This document shows, in pieces, positions 27,459 to 36,002 of a stretch of 64,000 bases of DNA (the first letter of the stretch is position 1; the number at the start of each line of letters is the position of its first letter). A model generated the notes under the pieces. The model did no database searches and was not told where the DNA came from. It worked only from the letters and a program-made list of their open reading frames with translations. The stretch is taken from assembly GCA_965223025.1 (NCBI GenBank), contig CBDCVP010000023.1:434001-498000 (forward strand). Reading direction: 5' to 3'. Made by a program: the position numbers and the translations under genes. This DNA is from JABDMH01 sp965223025. Its GTDB lineage: Bacteria > Bacteroidota > Bacteroidia > Chitinophagales > Saprospiraceae.

Positions 27459-28382
27459 TCACTTACGAATTTCATCAAAAAAGCCGATGCGCTCCAGGTC
27501 GGCAAAGAGGGCTTCTTCACCTTCGGTACTTAGGTTCTGGAGCGGTAGACGAACTGGTCCGCAGTCATATCCGATTTTTTTCATGATGGCTTTTTGCGAC
27601 GCCATCAAGCCATACTTCACCAGAATTCGTACCATCATAATGATCTTTTCTTGATAAAGTCTGGCGGTGTCTAAGTCGCCTGCTTCGAATGCTGATCTTA
27701 TCCTATGATAAATAGGAGCTGCAAAATTGTAGGTACTCCCAATAAATCCTTTGGCACCGGCAGCAAGAGCAGGCAGGAGCATTTCGTCAACTCCGAAGAG
27801 CATATTAAAGACACCGTGGTTGGAAGTCAAACAGGCTTGATATTCATCTAAAGCCTGACTTGAAAACTTGATGCCAGCTAGATTTGGGATCTTTTGTTCG
27901 GCATGCTCTAGAAACGAAAGCACATCGATGTGAAGTCCGGTGAGAGATGGGATGTTGTAATAGTAGAAAGGCAGATCCTGTGCTTCAGCTGCGATTTCTT
28001 GTAAACACTCAATGAGGATTTGCTCTGACGACACTTTAAAATAGGTGGGCATCGTAGCAGATACCGCATGTGCACCGCTTTCGGCTGAATGACTGGCTAG
28101 CAGCCTAGCCTCGGCAATGCTGCTATGACCTACATGGACCATCACATAAAGTCGATCACCGGCAGCCTGGATGAACGCCTCTGTCATACGCATGCGCTCA
28201 GCACTGGTCAGTGAAGGACCTTCTCCCGTACTGCCGCAAACGAAAACACCAATCAGACCTTCGTCGGTGTAGTGATCTACTAGCCCTTGGACTCGGCCGG
28301 TATCAATCGACCCATCTTTATTCAGTGGAGTAAATGGTGCTGCAACCAAGCCATCCAGTTCAAGCTGTCTTTTCATAACCAT
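27459..28382 (-). CDS. Dihydrodipicolinate synthase/N-acetylneuraminate lyase family aldolase
   Basis: A 307-aa class I aldolase of the DapA/NanA (TIM barrel) family. GSTGEG at residues 50-55 binds the oxo-acid carboxylate. The Tyr in YYYNIPSLTG (around 140-149) is the catalytic tyrosine. Lys172 in LAGIKFSS is the Schiff-base lysine. The YNIP form and overall length fit N-acetylneuraminate lyase or 2-keto-3-deoxy sugar-acid aldolases better than the lysine-pathway DapA. An ATG two codons in (28376) is an equally good start. It ends 40 bp from the convergent beta-helix gene. In a polysaccharide block it would cleave a keto-deoxy sugar acid to pyruvate plus an aldehyde; the exact substrate is unknown. 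Confidence 0.88.
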   Translation of the reverse strand: MVMKRQLELDGLVAAPFTPLNKDGSIDTGRVQGLVDHYTDEGLIGVFVCGSTGEGPSLTSAERMRMTEAFIQAAGDRLYVMVHVGHSSIAEARLLASHSAESGAHAVSATMPTYFKVSSEQILIECLQEIAAEAQDLPFYYYNIPSLTGLHIDVLSFLEHAEQKIPNLAGIKFSSQALDEYQACLTSNHGVFNMLFGVDEMLLPALAAGAKGFIGSTYNFAAPIYHRIRSAFEAGDLDTARLYQEKIIMMVRILVKYGLMASQKAIMKKIGYDCGPVRLPLQNLSTEGEEALFADLERIGFFDEIRK

Positions 28383-28976
28383 CTGTTTTGAAGTATGGGA
28401 GTAGTGGGATTAACGATTGGTAATCAAGTGTTTGGCGTGATAAATGAAGTCAGAAATAGTCTGATTTAAGCCTAAATGAACCTAGTATGACCACGTGAAG
28501 GTACATTAGTGAGCTCACTCCGAAAAGTGACGACCTCATAAAATGATTGATTTGGACGAGATTTCACTTTTCGAGATATGGTGTGATGCCTGAGTATCAG
28601 CGGATTGAGATGTAAAGATCTCCCAGAGGCCATTGTGGACGTGACCACTACTATTTGATGAGTTCGGATCTGCCTCAGTTACAGCTCATTGAGGATATGA
28701 CAGTGTCGCTCATGGAAACATCTTTATTGTTCTTGCTCAGGACGTGGCTCACCAGTCATGGGAAAGAATCCTCCAGTAAAGGGTACAGATTTCTGGGTCT
28801 GAAAGCGCATGGATGTATGGTTTTCGATCCTTATGCATCAGGAGCTTGTCAGGCGATGTCTGGATACTTGCCGGGATAGTTTTACAACTCCTACATTTCC
28901 AGTTGCTATATTTGTTTTAGCACTTGCTAGGTCATGCGCTTACGATGAATAAAAACTCTTGTCGAATAAACATCTT
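28383..28976. other. Gene-free intergenic stretch upstream of the phosphoesterase-BNR gene
   Basis: About 590 bp between divergent genes. A 74-codon open frame at 28655-28879 has no recognisable protein character (no signal, no motif). A possible -7 promoter element is listed separately at 28907. I see no hairpin or repeat of note. Confidence 0.45.
28907..28914 (+). promoter_or_regulatory. Candidate Bacteroidota -7 promoter element
   Basis: TATATTTG matches the Bacteroidota consensus TAnnTTTG exactly and lies about 60 bp upstream of the ATG at 28977. A matching TTTG -33 element at the right spacing is not clear, so the call is tentative. Confidence 0.35.
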
Positions 28977-31811
28977 ATGAAATTCCTACTTTCTTTGATC
29001 TTCTTTTCTGCCATTTTACCCTGCAGTATTTGCCAGCAGGTAAGCCAATCCTTTTTGGTCGAACCATATCTTCAGGATGCCGAACCTCATTCTATCAAAA
29101 TAATGTGGGAGACTAGTTTGGATGGTGAAAGTGTAGTCCAGTGGGGAAAATCACACAAATTGGGAAACACAGCCACCGGTAGATCTTTCGATATAAATTT
29201 TAGTACTTCGCGAGTTCATGAAGTACAATTGCAGGACCTGGAGCGCTTTACCGAGTACTACTATCGAGTCCAGACAGGAGATCTAAAATCGGATATTTAT
29301 CAATTTAAGACGCCTCCTTTTTCATCTGACCACCAATCCTTTCGCATGGTTGCGATGAGTGATATGCAACACGACGATCGGAATCCCAATAAATTTCGTG
29401 AGGTAGTACAACAAGGTGTCTTGGAGTACCTTGATAAAGAGCATGAAGGCACCATTACAGAGAGTTTGGCACTGGTACTGGTGCCAGGAGACCTCGTGGT
29501 AGAAGGTCCGATTTATCATCAGTGGCAGGATCATTTTTTTGAGCCGGCAAAATCATTATTCGCACATGTGCCTGTATATCCTGTGCCGGGAAATCACGAG
29601 CGAAATTCTGAGTTTTTCTTTAAATACTTCAGTCTTCCAGAGAACGGAACACCAGCTTATGCCGAGCATTGGTGGTATAAGGATTACGGTAATGTGCGCA
29701 TTGTTGGTATGGATTCAAACGACGGTTATGATCAGATCGCGAGTCAAATCAGCTGGCTCAAGGAATTAATGAAACAAACAGCTAAGGATGAATCCATTGA
29801 TTTTGTGTTTGCACAGATGCATCATCCACATAAGTCAGAACTGTGGCTGGCAGGGGAATCTGATTTTACTGGTGAAGTGATCAAGGTATTGGAGGCATTC
29901 ACCACAGAGAGTGGTAAGCCCTCCATCCATTTCTTTGGCCATACCCATGGATACTCACGTGGCCAGTCCCGGGATCACAAGCATCTTTGGATCAATGTAG
30001 CAACGGCCGGTGGTCGGATTGATGAATGGGGAGCTTACGCGCAGGAAAACTACGATGAATTTACGGTTACACAGGCTGAATATGGCTTCGTTGTAGTGGA
30101 AGTAGAGCCCAACCAAGGAGATCCTTATTTTACCATCAAGCGCATCAGTCGCGGTAATGAGAAGGTGAGAAAAGACAATGTGCTTACCGATAGTATGACC
30201 GTCTATAAGGCCACAAAGAAACCTCGAAAACCACAGATTTTATCACCCTTGGGTGTACAGCTTGCCTACAACCAGGTGACTTTGATGGCTGGTGATTTTG
30301 AGGGCAAGCAACCTGCGGCTTATCACGCTGGTAGTCATTGGCAAGTGGCCGATAAATCTGATTTTTCGTCTGGCCTAAGGGAGTCATGGAAGCAGAGCTC
30401 CGATTGGTATTTCGATCGAGATTTACAGGCAGATGATGATTTGAAAGATGAGGACTTTGTGGATGTGCGCCCTAATAAGACCTTCTTCTGGCGCGTCCGG
30501 TACCGGGATCAGTTTCTCAATTGGAGTGATTGGTCGGAAGTGGGCACTTTTACCACCCATGAGAATCCGGTACACACCCTCACCCAAGACGGTGCTTGGT
30601 GTTGGTTTTCTGACCCACGTGCTGTACGTAGTGGAGATCAAGTGATTACAGGTTGGGTGAGAAAAGATGGTTCTGTGGAAGCCGCGTCTCTTAACCTTTC
30701 TAATCATAAAGTTCAGAAGCAGATTCTTTTTCCTCAGATGGAAGTGGACGATCACAATAATCCCGCTTTCGCCTTGCTGCCTGATCAGCGGATCTTGTGT
30801 ATGTATGCCTGGCATGGGGGCAAAAGGGGTGTGGTGTACCACACTTCTGCCAAACCGTTGGACGTTTCTAGCTTTTCGGAGAAGACGGTGATTACACCCG
30901 GTGTCGATGAGCTCTTGGATAAATTTCCTAGGGAGACTTTTACCTATGCCAATCCCTATCTATTGCATGGAGAAGCCGAAACCATCTATTCCTTTGGACG
31001 CTGGATCGGATATAAGCCCAATATGATTAGCTCGACTGATTTTGGAGAGTCATGGCATACACCCAGGGTGATCATCAGCCCTGAGGAATTTGACCCCAGC
31101 AATCGACCCTATGTAAAGTATGCTTCCGACAACCAGCAAAGAATCCATCTGGTTTTTACTACCGGTCATCCCCATGTAGAGCCTTACAATGCCGTGTATC
31201 ATTGTTACTACGAAAAGGACGCCTATTGGCGTTCAGATGGTTCCAAGATTTGCAACGTTGATGCATTGCCTTTTTCTCCGGAGGAGGCAACGCTGGTCTA
31301 CCAGCCTGATGCTACTAGTGGCAGAGCATGGTTAGCCGATATTGCGATTGATGAGGAAGGTCAGCCGGTTTTACTGTATACACGCCATCCTGAAGTGACC
31401 GATCATCGCTACCATTACGCTTGGTATAATGGATTAAAAAAGCAATGGATTGACCATGAAATCTGCCAAGCTGGCAGGTGGTTTCCTCAGACTCAGCCTG
31501 GTGTCAAACAGCGGGAGGAGCATTATCATGGCAACCTGACCATTCATCCTGAAAACACCGGCTTGATTTATCTGAGCCGGCAGATCGATGGTGTTTTTGA
31601 AATTGAGAAGAGGACAACCAAAGACAGAGGCCTGTCATGGAAGGTGACTCCAGTGACCTCTCATTCTAAATATGATCAAGTGAGGCCCTATATTCCGAGA
31701 GGTAGCAGGAAAACCGATGATACCGTTGTCCTATGGATGGAAAACAAGAAATACATCCACTACACCAATTATGACACGCGCATCAAATATTATGTGGATG
31801 GAAAAAAGTAG
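28977..31811 (+). CDS. Purple-acid-phosphatase-like metallophosphoesterase fused to a BNR_4 propeller
   Basis: A 944-aa secreted protein. The ATG at 28977 opens a signal peptide (MKFLLSLIFFSAILPCSICQ). Residues about 25-112 form the fibronectin-like N-domain of purple acid phosphatases. The metallophosphoesterase core follows: SDMQ at 128-131, PGD at 170-172, GNHER at 205-209, MHHP at 281-284 and GHTH at 321-324. A second beta-sandwich spans about 420-528. From about 535 a BNR_4 propeller begins (DGAWCWFSDPRAVRSGD). It holds His593 in DDHNN and His613 in YAWHG, 20 residues apart, as I recall for PL24/PL25 ulvan lyases. A phosphatase joined to a possible polysaccharide lyase is unusual. The downstream BNR_4 gene overlaps its stop by 14 bp. 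Confidence 0.8.
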   Translation: MKFLLSLIFFSAILPCSICQQVSQSFLVEPYLQDAEPHSIKIMWETSLDGESVVQWGKSHKLGNTATGRSFDINFSTSRVHEVQLQDLERFTEYYYRVQTGDLKSDIYQFKTPPFSSDHQSFRMVAMSDMQHDDRNPNKFREVVQQGVLEYLDKEHEGTITESLALVLVPGDLVVEGPIYHQWQDHFFEPAKSLFAHVPVYPVPGNHERNSEFFFKYFSLPENGTPAYAEHWWYKDYGNVRIVGMDSNDGYDQIASQISWLKELMKQTAKDESIDFVFAQMHHPHKSELWLAGESDFTGEVIKVLEAFTTESGKPSIHFFGHTHGYSRGQSRDHKHLWINVATAGGRIDEWGAYAQENYDEFTVTQAEYGFVVVEVEPNQGDPYFTIKRISRGNEKVRKDNVLTDSMTVYKATKKPRKPQILSPLGVQLAYNQVTLMAGDFEGKQPAAYHAGSHWQVADKSDFSSGLRESWKQSSDWYFDRDLQADDDLKDEDFVDVRPNKTFFWRVRYRDQFLNWSDWSEVGTFTTHENPVHTLTQDGAWCWFSDPRAVRSGDQVITGWVRKDGSVEAASLNLSNHKVQKQILFPQMEVDDHNNPAFALLPDQRILCMYAWHGGKRGVVYHTSAKPLDVSSFSEKTVITPGVDELLDKFPRETFTYANPYLLHGEAETIYSFGRWIGYKPNMISSTDFGESWHTPRVIISPEEFDPSNRPYVKYASDNQQRIHLVFTTGHPHVEPYNAVYHCYYEKDAYWRSDGSKICNVDALPFSPEEATLVYQPDATSGRAWLADIAIDEEGQPVLLYTRHPEVTDHRYHYAWYNGLKKQWIDHEICQAGRWFPQTQPGVKQREEHYHGNLTIHPENTGLIYLSRQIDGVFEIEKRTTKDRGLSWKVTPVTSHSKYDQVRPYIPRGSRKTDDTVVLWMENKKYIHYTNYDTRIKYYVDGKK

Positions 31812-33153
31812 GCATGTAACAGATCTGAGTAAGCGTCGATTTTTCTCACAGATGGGTGTAGTGATGCTTGGTAGTGCCTCCTTACCTTGGTCCAAAGCCT
31901 GTGTAGATTCACCCCCACACCTCCATGTAGTTTCCGAGCATGGGTGTGGCCGGGCAACGGGATATGCAGAGGCCAATAAAATTGTGACCATTGATGGCAA
32001 AACACATGTAGCTTGGCTCGACTCTGTAGGTCAGGGATTTGTGGTTCGCATTCGCACTTTCGATCGCAGATTAAATACTTGGTCTGAGACAGTGACGCTT
32101 GGTGAGGCACACGACAATCATGGAGGTCCGTCGCTAGCTATCGACAGTAAGGGCTTCCTACATGTAGTATATTATCCGCACCATCATGCTATGCGATATC
32201 GACGGTCAAAGCATCCCAACAATGTCTCCAGTTGGACCCGTGAAGTAACGTTTGGTGATCGATTGACCTACCCCACCTTGCTTTGTGGGCCGCAGGATGT
32301 CTTGTATTGTACCTGTCGCAGGTCATACAAAGAGAAGCCCTGGGAAGTGGAACTTTGGAAAAAATGGCCAGATAGTGACTGGATCCTGACTGGATCAATT
32401 TTGAGATCACGCTATATGGGATATGCACATTTTCAGGAGTCCCTAGCGTGGAACCCAATAGATTGGTCATTGCACTTAGCTTGTCGATTCCATGAGAAAT
32501 CTGATGACGGGGCATATGGAAGACTGCAATCAGTGGTTTATCTCAAGAGTGTCGATTTGGGCTCCACCTGGCAAGCAGCTGATGGCGGTTCGGTACGGCT
32601 TCCTGCAGTGGTGGATGATCTGCAACCATTGGCCAGCGGGGGACTAGACGCTGGCAACAGCCTTCGTGCAGGTGCAATCGCGGTAGATCAGTTTGGTGCT
32701 CCTTACCTGGTGTATAGCATCGATGTAAAAGGAGTGAGTGAAACCTACTTTGCCACATACCAGGGTGCTACCGGATGGTCGAAGACCCGGCTAAATGGTT
32801 TTTTGCCAGACATATATCGGGATTGGTCAATGACCATGCCGGGAGGAGTTTCTATCAATGCATCTGATGAGATATACGTGGTCGCACAAATTCATCAACG
32901 TGGGGTCGAAAAGCCATGGGGTCACGCCAGCAATGAAGTGGTGGTTCTGTACTCGAAAAACAACGGTAGTAGCTTTGCATGCAGTCTGATTAGTGACTTT
33001 AACAAAGATGTAGCCCACTGGTTACCCAACATCGAACGACCTACCAGTATGGCTAAGCAAAGTGGGAGCCCCGCTGTGGTGTTTACAGCCGGATCTGCCG
33101 GTCAAAGTAATTCAGATATTTTATCAAATGAGGTGTATTTGGTTTGTCGGTAG
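31798..33153 (+). CDS. Secreted BNR_4 propeller protein, possible polysaccharide lyase (PL24/25-like)
   Basis: A 451-aa protein starting at ATG 31798, inside the end of the upstream gene, which suggests translational coupling. The N-terminus has a twin-arginine-like motif (SKRRFFSQMG at 11-20) before a hydrophobic run, so Tat export is likely. The body is a seven-bladed-propeller-type BNR_4 sequence with HDNHGGPSLAIDSKGFLHVVYYPHH; His108 and His128 are again 20 residues apart. RYRRSKHPNN and YPTLLCGPQDVLYCTCRRSY follow. These features resemble ulvan lyase families PL24/PL25, whose active site uses two His with Tyr and Arg. The neighbouring sulfatases agree with a sulfated uronic-acid-containing substrate such as ulvan. 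The lyase assignment is inference from memory of motif spacing; an uncharacterised BNR protein is the safe name. Confidence 0.7.
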   Translation: MEKSRHVTDLSKRRFFSQMGVVMLGSASLPWSKACVDSPPHLHVVSEHGCGRATGYAEANKIVTIDGKTHVAWLDSVGQGFVVRIRTFDRRLNTWSETVTLGEAHDNHGGPSLAIDSKGFLHVVYYPHHHAMRYRRSKHPNNVSSWTREVTFGDRLTYPTLLCGPQDVLYCTCRRSYKEKPWEVELWKKWPDSDWILTGSILRSRYMGYAHFQESLAWNPIDWSLHLACRFHEKSDDGAYGRLQSVVYLKSVDLGSTWQAADGGSVRLPAVVDDLQPLASGGLDAGNSLRAGAIAVDQFGAPYLVYSIDVKGVSETYFATYQGATGWSKTRLNGFLPDIYRDWSMTMPGGVSINASDEIYVVAQIHQRGVEKPWGHASNEVVVLYSKNNGSSFACSLISDFNKDVAHWLPNIERPTSMAKQSGSPAVVFTAGSAGQSNSDILSNEVYLVCR

Positions 33154-33286
33154 TCAGAGAGTGTGAAGCCGATATCTGGGTTTGATCGACTTTTGTAACT
33201 TTCGCGACGCCCTGATCAAGAATGGCATTGATTACGGGCATGGGTTTCATACAATGGAAGAAGCACTGGGTAAAAATATAGCAGAC

Positions 33287-34852
33287 ATGTTTAGGCACAT
33301 TCAAAGACTATTTCTTCTGACGTTACCGATAGTTTTCCTTTGTTCCTGCGGGACATCGCATAAAAGAATGGACCTCACTGAGTTTGGGATCATCCCACAG
33401 CCCACCAGTGTGGTGCCAAGTGGTAGCTCGTTTGAACTGCAGGCTTCTTGCCGAATTATTTTTGAAGATCCGGGTTTGGAAGCTGTTGCAAACTATTTGG
33501 CAGCAGAATGGAGACCGACCACAGGGTTTTCGCTGGTGACATCGCATAGTGACCAACCGCAGAAGGGAGATATCTATTTGACTAAAGCTGGTGTGCCATC
33601 GGACCGAACCGAGTCGTATCAATTGACCGTTGAAGAAGACTTGATTTCCATTGTTGGATCGGCCTCTGGAATATTTTATGGCATACAGACCTTACGCCAA
33701 CTGTTTCCTCCTAGCCTTGAAGCGAATCAGGTTGTGTCCTCACAACCTTGGTTGATCGCCACTGGCACCATTGTCGACGAACCAACCTATGCGTATCGCG
33801 GTGCCATGCTGGATGTGGCACGACACTTCTTTTCAGTGGAAGATGTAAAACGGTATATAGATTTGATATCTAGGTTCAAATTCAACCACCTGCATTTACA
33901 CTTATCGGATGACCAGGGATGGCGCATAGAAATCAAATCGTGGCCTGACCTCACTAACATTGGAGGAAGTACGGAAGTGGGCGGTGGTGAAGGTGGATAT
34001 TATACACAGGATCAGTATAGCGATCTGGTTGATTTTGCCCAGGATCGCTTTGTCACCATAGTCCCAGAAATAGATATGCCGGGTCACACCAATGCTGCTT
34101 TAGCAGCCTATGCCGAACTAAACTGTGACGGCATACGCCGTGAATTATATACAGGTACGGAGGTGGGCTTTAGTACGCTTTGTACCGACAAAGAAGTGAC
34201 TTATCGATTTGTCGATGATGTAGTCAGAGAGTTGTCGTTGATCACTCCTGGACCATATATCCATATCGGTGGTGACGAATCACACGTGACACCAATGAAG
34301 GATTACATACCTTTTGTAGAACGTGTGCAGAAAATCGTGACTTCATATAACAAAAGGGTGATGGGTTGGGATGAGATTGCTCATGCCGCATTAGAACGAA
34401 AGGCGGTCGTGCAATATTGGTCTGAGTCTGAGAATGCACTAAAAGGTGTAGAGCAAGGGGCCAAGGTGCTGATGTCTCCGGCCGCAAAAACATACCTGGA
34501 TATGCAATACGATTCTACATCTCCCTTGGGATTGCATTGGGCTGCATACATAGAAGTGGACAGTGCCTATCTCTGGAATCCAGCCAAGCTTGTCGAAGGC
34601 ATTGGCCCTCAAGATATTTTGGGTGTAGAAGCTCCTTTGTGGTCAGAGACCTTGACTAAGATGGATGACATCGAGTATATGGCCTTTCCTCGCATTACTG
34701 CCATAGCGGAGGTTGCGTGGACCCCTGCGTCTCAGAGGGAGTGGTCGTCATTCAAGGAGCGTTTAGCGCAGCTGGGGTTGCGCTTTGAGGTCATGAATAT
34801 TAATTTTTACCGGTCAGCATTAGTGAATTGGGAGACCACTCATTTGGACTAG
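33287..34852 (+). CDS. GH20 beta-N-acetylhexosaminidase, lipoprotein
   Basis: A 521-aa lipoprotein starting at ATG 33287 (MFRHIQRLFLLTLPIVFLCSC, lipobox Cys21); a longer in-frame start at 33182 adds only a non-signal tail. The N-terminal GH20b domain (residues about 30-165) precedes a TIM-barrel catalytic domain that begins YRGAMLDVARHFF. HLHLSDDQGWR, PEIDMPGH and IHIGGDESH (catalytic Asp330-Glu331) are all intact. GH20 enzymes remove terminal GlcNAc/GalNAc by substrate-assisted catalysis. The enzyme likely works in the periplasm or at the surface on chitin-like, glycoprotein or peptidoglycan fragments. It lies 133 bp after the BNR_4 gene, and the next gene begins 20 bp after its stop. Confidence 0.93.
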   Translation: MFRHIQRLFLLTLPIVFLCSCGTSHKRMDLTEFGIIPQPTSVVPSGSSFELQASCRIIFEDPGLEAVANYLAAEWRPTTGFSLVTSHSDQPQKGDIYLTKAGVPSDRTESYQLTVEEDLISIVGSASGIFYGIQTLRQLFPPSLEANQVVSSQPWLIATGTIVDEPTYAYRGAMLDVARHFFSVEDVKRYIDLISRFKFNHLHLHLSDDQGWRIEIKSWPDLTNIGGSTEVGGGEGGYYTQDQYSDLVDFAQDRFVTIVPEIDMPGHTNAALAAYAELNCDGIRRELYTGTEVGFSTLCTDKEVTYRFVDDVVRELSLITPGPYIHIGGDESHVTPMKDYIPFVERVQKIVTSYNKRVMGWDEIAHAALERKAVVQYWSESENALKGVEQGAKVLMSPAAKTYLDMQYDSTSPLGLHWAAYIEVDSAYLWNPAKLVEGIGPQDILGVEAPLWSETLTKMDDIEYMAFPRITAIAEVAWTPASQREWSSFKERLAQLGLRFEVMNINFYRSALVNWETTHLD

Positions 34853-34872
34853 AGCGGCCAAAAAAGTTATCA

Positions 34873-35859
34873 ATGTATATTAAACGTAATTATGGTTTTT
34901 TCATGACCTTAAACTGGTCGAAGATGCCATTTATCTATGGCTTGATCTACGCGTTGATCGTGCATTCACTATTTGTGTATTTTGGATTTTTGTATGCATT
35001 ACCTTGGCAGCCTTTAAGTGTCATAGGTATTGCAGTGGCCTTTTATTTGGGATTCAAAAATAATAGCTCCTATGACAGGACCTGGGAGGCACGAAAAATC
35101 TGGGGTGGAATCGTGAATAGTAGCAGAACATTTGGGGCAGCGGTAGTGACTTTTGTGCAAGGAGAAGGGGAACTGGATATTAGAAGAGAACTTGTTTATC
35201 GGCACGTTGCCTGGTTGACTGCCCTGCGATACCAATTGAGACTAAGCAGGCCATGGGAGCATACGGAGACACGAATTGAGGCATTATATTCAGCGACGGT
35301 TTGTGAAGAATATGTAAAAGGCTTAAATCATGAGCTGGAAAAGTATCTCCCCAACGAAGAGGTGGATGCATTAAGTGGTACGAGCAATACTGCCGTCCAG
35401 ATTATGAAGAGGCAATCGCAACGGTTGCAAGAATTGAGGGATCTGGATTATTTTGAAGACTTCCGGCATATGGAATTTCACGGGTTAATCGAAAGTTTTT
35501 ATGCAGAACAAGGTAAAGCCGAGCGCATTAAGAATTTCCCCTTTCCCCGGCAGTATGCATCTACCGCTCTATGGCTGACCATTGTTTTTTGTGCATTGGT
35601 TCCCTTCGGGTTATTGGATGTTTTCAAATCTTATGATTCTTGGATGACCTGGATAGCTCCTGTGTTATCAGCATTAATCATCTGGGTGTTTTTCTTGATG
35701 GAAAAGATCGGAGATTATTCAGAAAATCCTTTTGAGGGATCCTACAATGACGTACCTATCACTTCTATTGCACGAGGCATCGAAATTGATCTTCGCGAAA
35801 TGATGGGAGATCCTAATATTCCTGATTCGGTCCAAGATGTGAATGGATTTTTAATGTAA
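34873..35859 (+). CDS. Bestrophin-like (RFP-TM family) anion channel
   Basis: A 328-aa membrane protein of the bestrophin/UPF0187 family. The start at 34873 leads into MYIKRNYGFFMTLNWSKMPF. Hydrophobic segments lie near residues 22-45, 50-65, 230-255 and 265-285. FYLGFKNNSSYDRTWEARKIWGGIVNSSR is the family hallmark after TM2 (conserved N-x-x-x-x-R-x-W-E-A-R). Bacterial homologues form pentameric channels, reported as anion- or cation-conducting. The length fits bacterial members (about 290-330 aa). It sits 20 bp after the GH20 gene and 143 bp before a Na/Pi cotransporter, with no obvious functional tie to the glycan genes. Confidence 0.9.
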   Translation: MYIKRNYGFFMTLNWSKMPFIYGLIYALIVHSLFVYFGFLYALPWQPLSVIGIAVAFYLGFKNNSSYDRTWEARKIWGGIVNSSRTFGAAVVTFVQGEGELDIRRELVYRHVAWLTALRYQLRLSRPWEHTETRIEALYSATVCEEYVKGLNHELEKYLPNEEVDALSGTSNTAVQIMKRQSQRLQELRDLDYFEDFRHMEFHGLIESFYAEQGKAERIKNFPFPRQYASTALWLTIVFCALVPFGLLDVFKSYDSWMTWIAPVLSALIIWVFFLMEKIGDYSENPFEGSYNDVPITSIARGIEIDLREMMGDPNIPDSVQDVNGFLM

Positions 35860-36002
35860 CTGACAGCATGTCTTGAGTCTTTCGTTGTTGGAGATACTTG
35901 TGGTTGTATAACTAAAGTATATATAATTCAGATGTATCTAGTATCTGATGTTTTTGATTATATTGGTAGAATGGAAGTTTCATTTCAAGAGTCGCAGAGC
36001 CT

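Noticed and set aside
28655..28879. A 74-aa gene in the long intergenic region
   Set aside because: There is no signal, motif or protein-like composition, and it stands alone.
28945..28980. Leader peptide of eleven codons before the phosphoesterase-BNR gene
   Set aside because: It overlaps the start region but shows no attenuation hairpin or biased composition; a chance open frame is enough.
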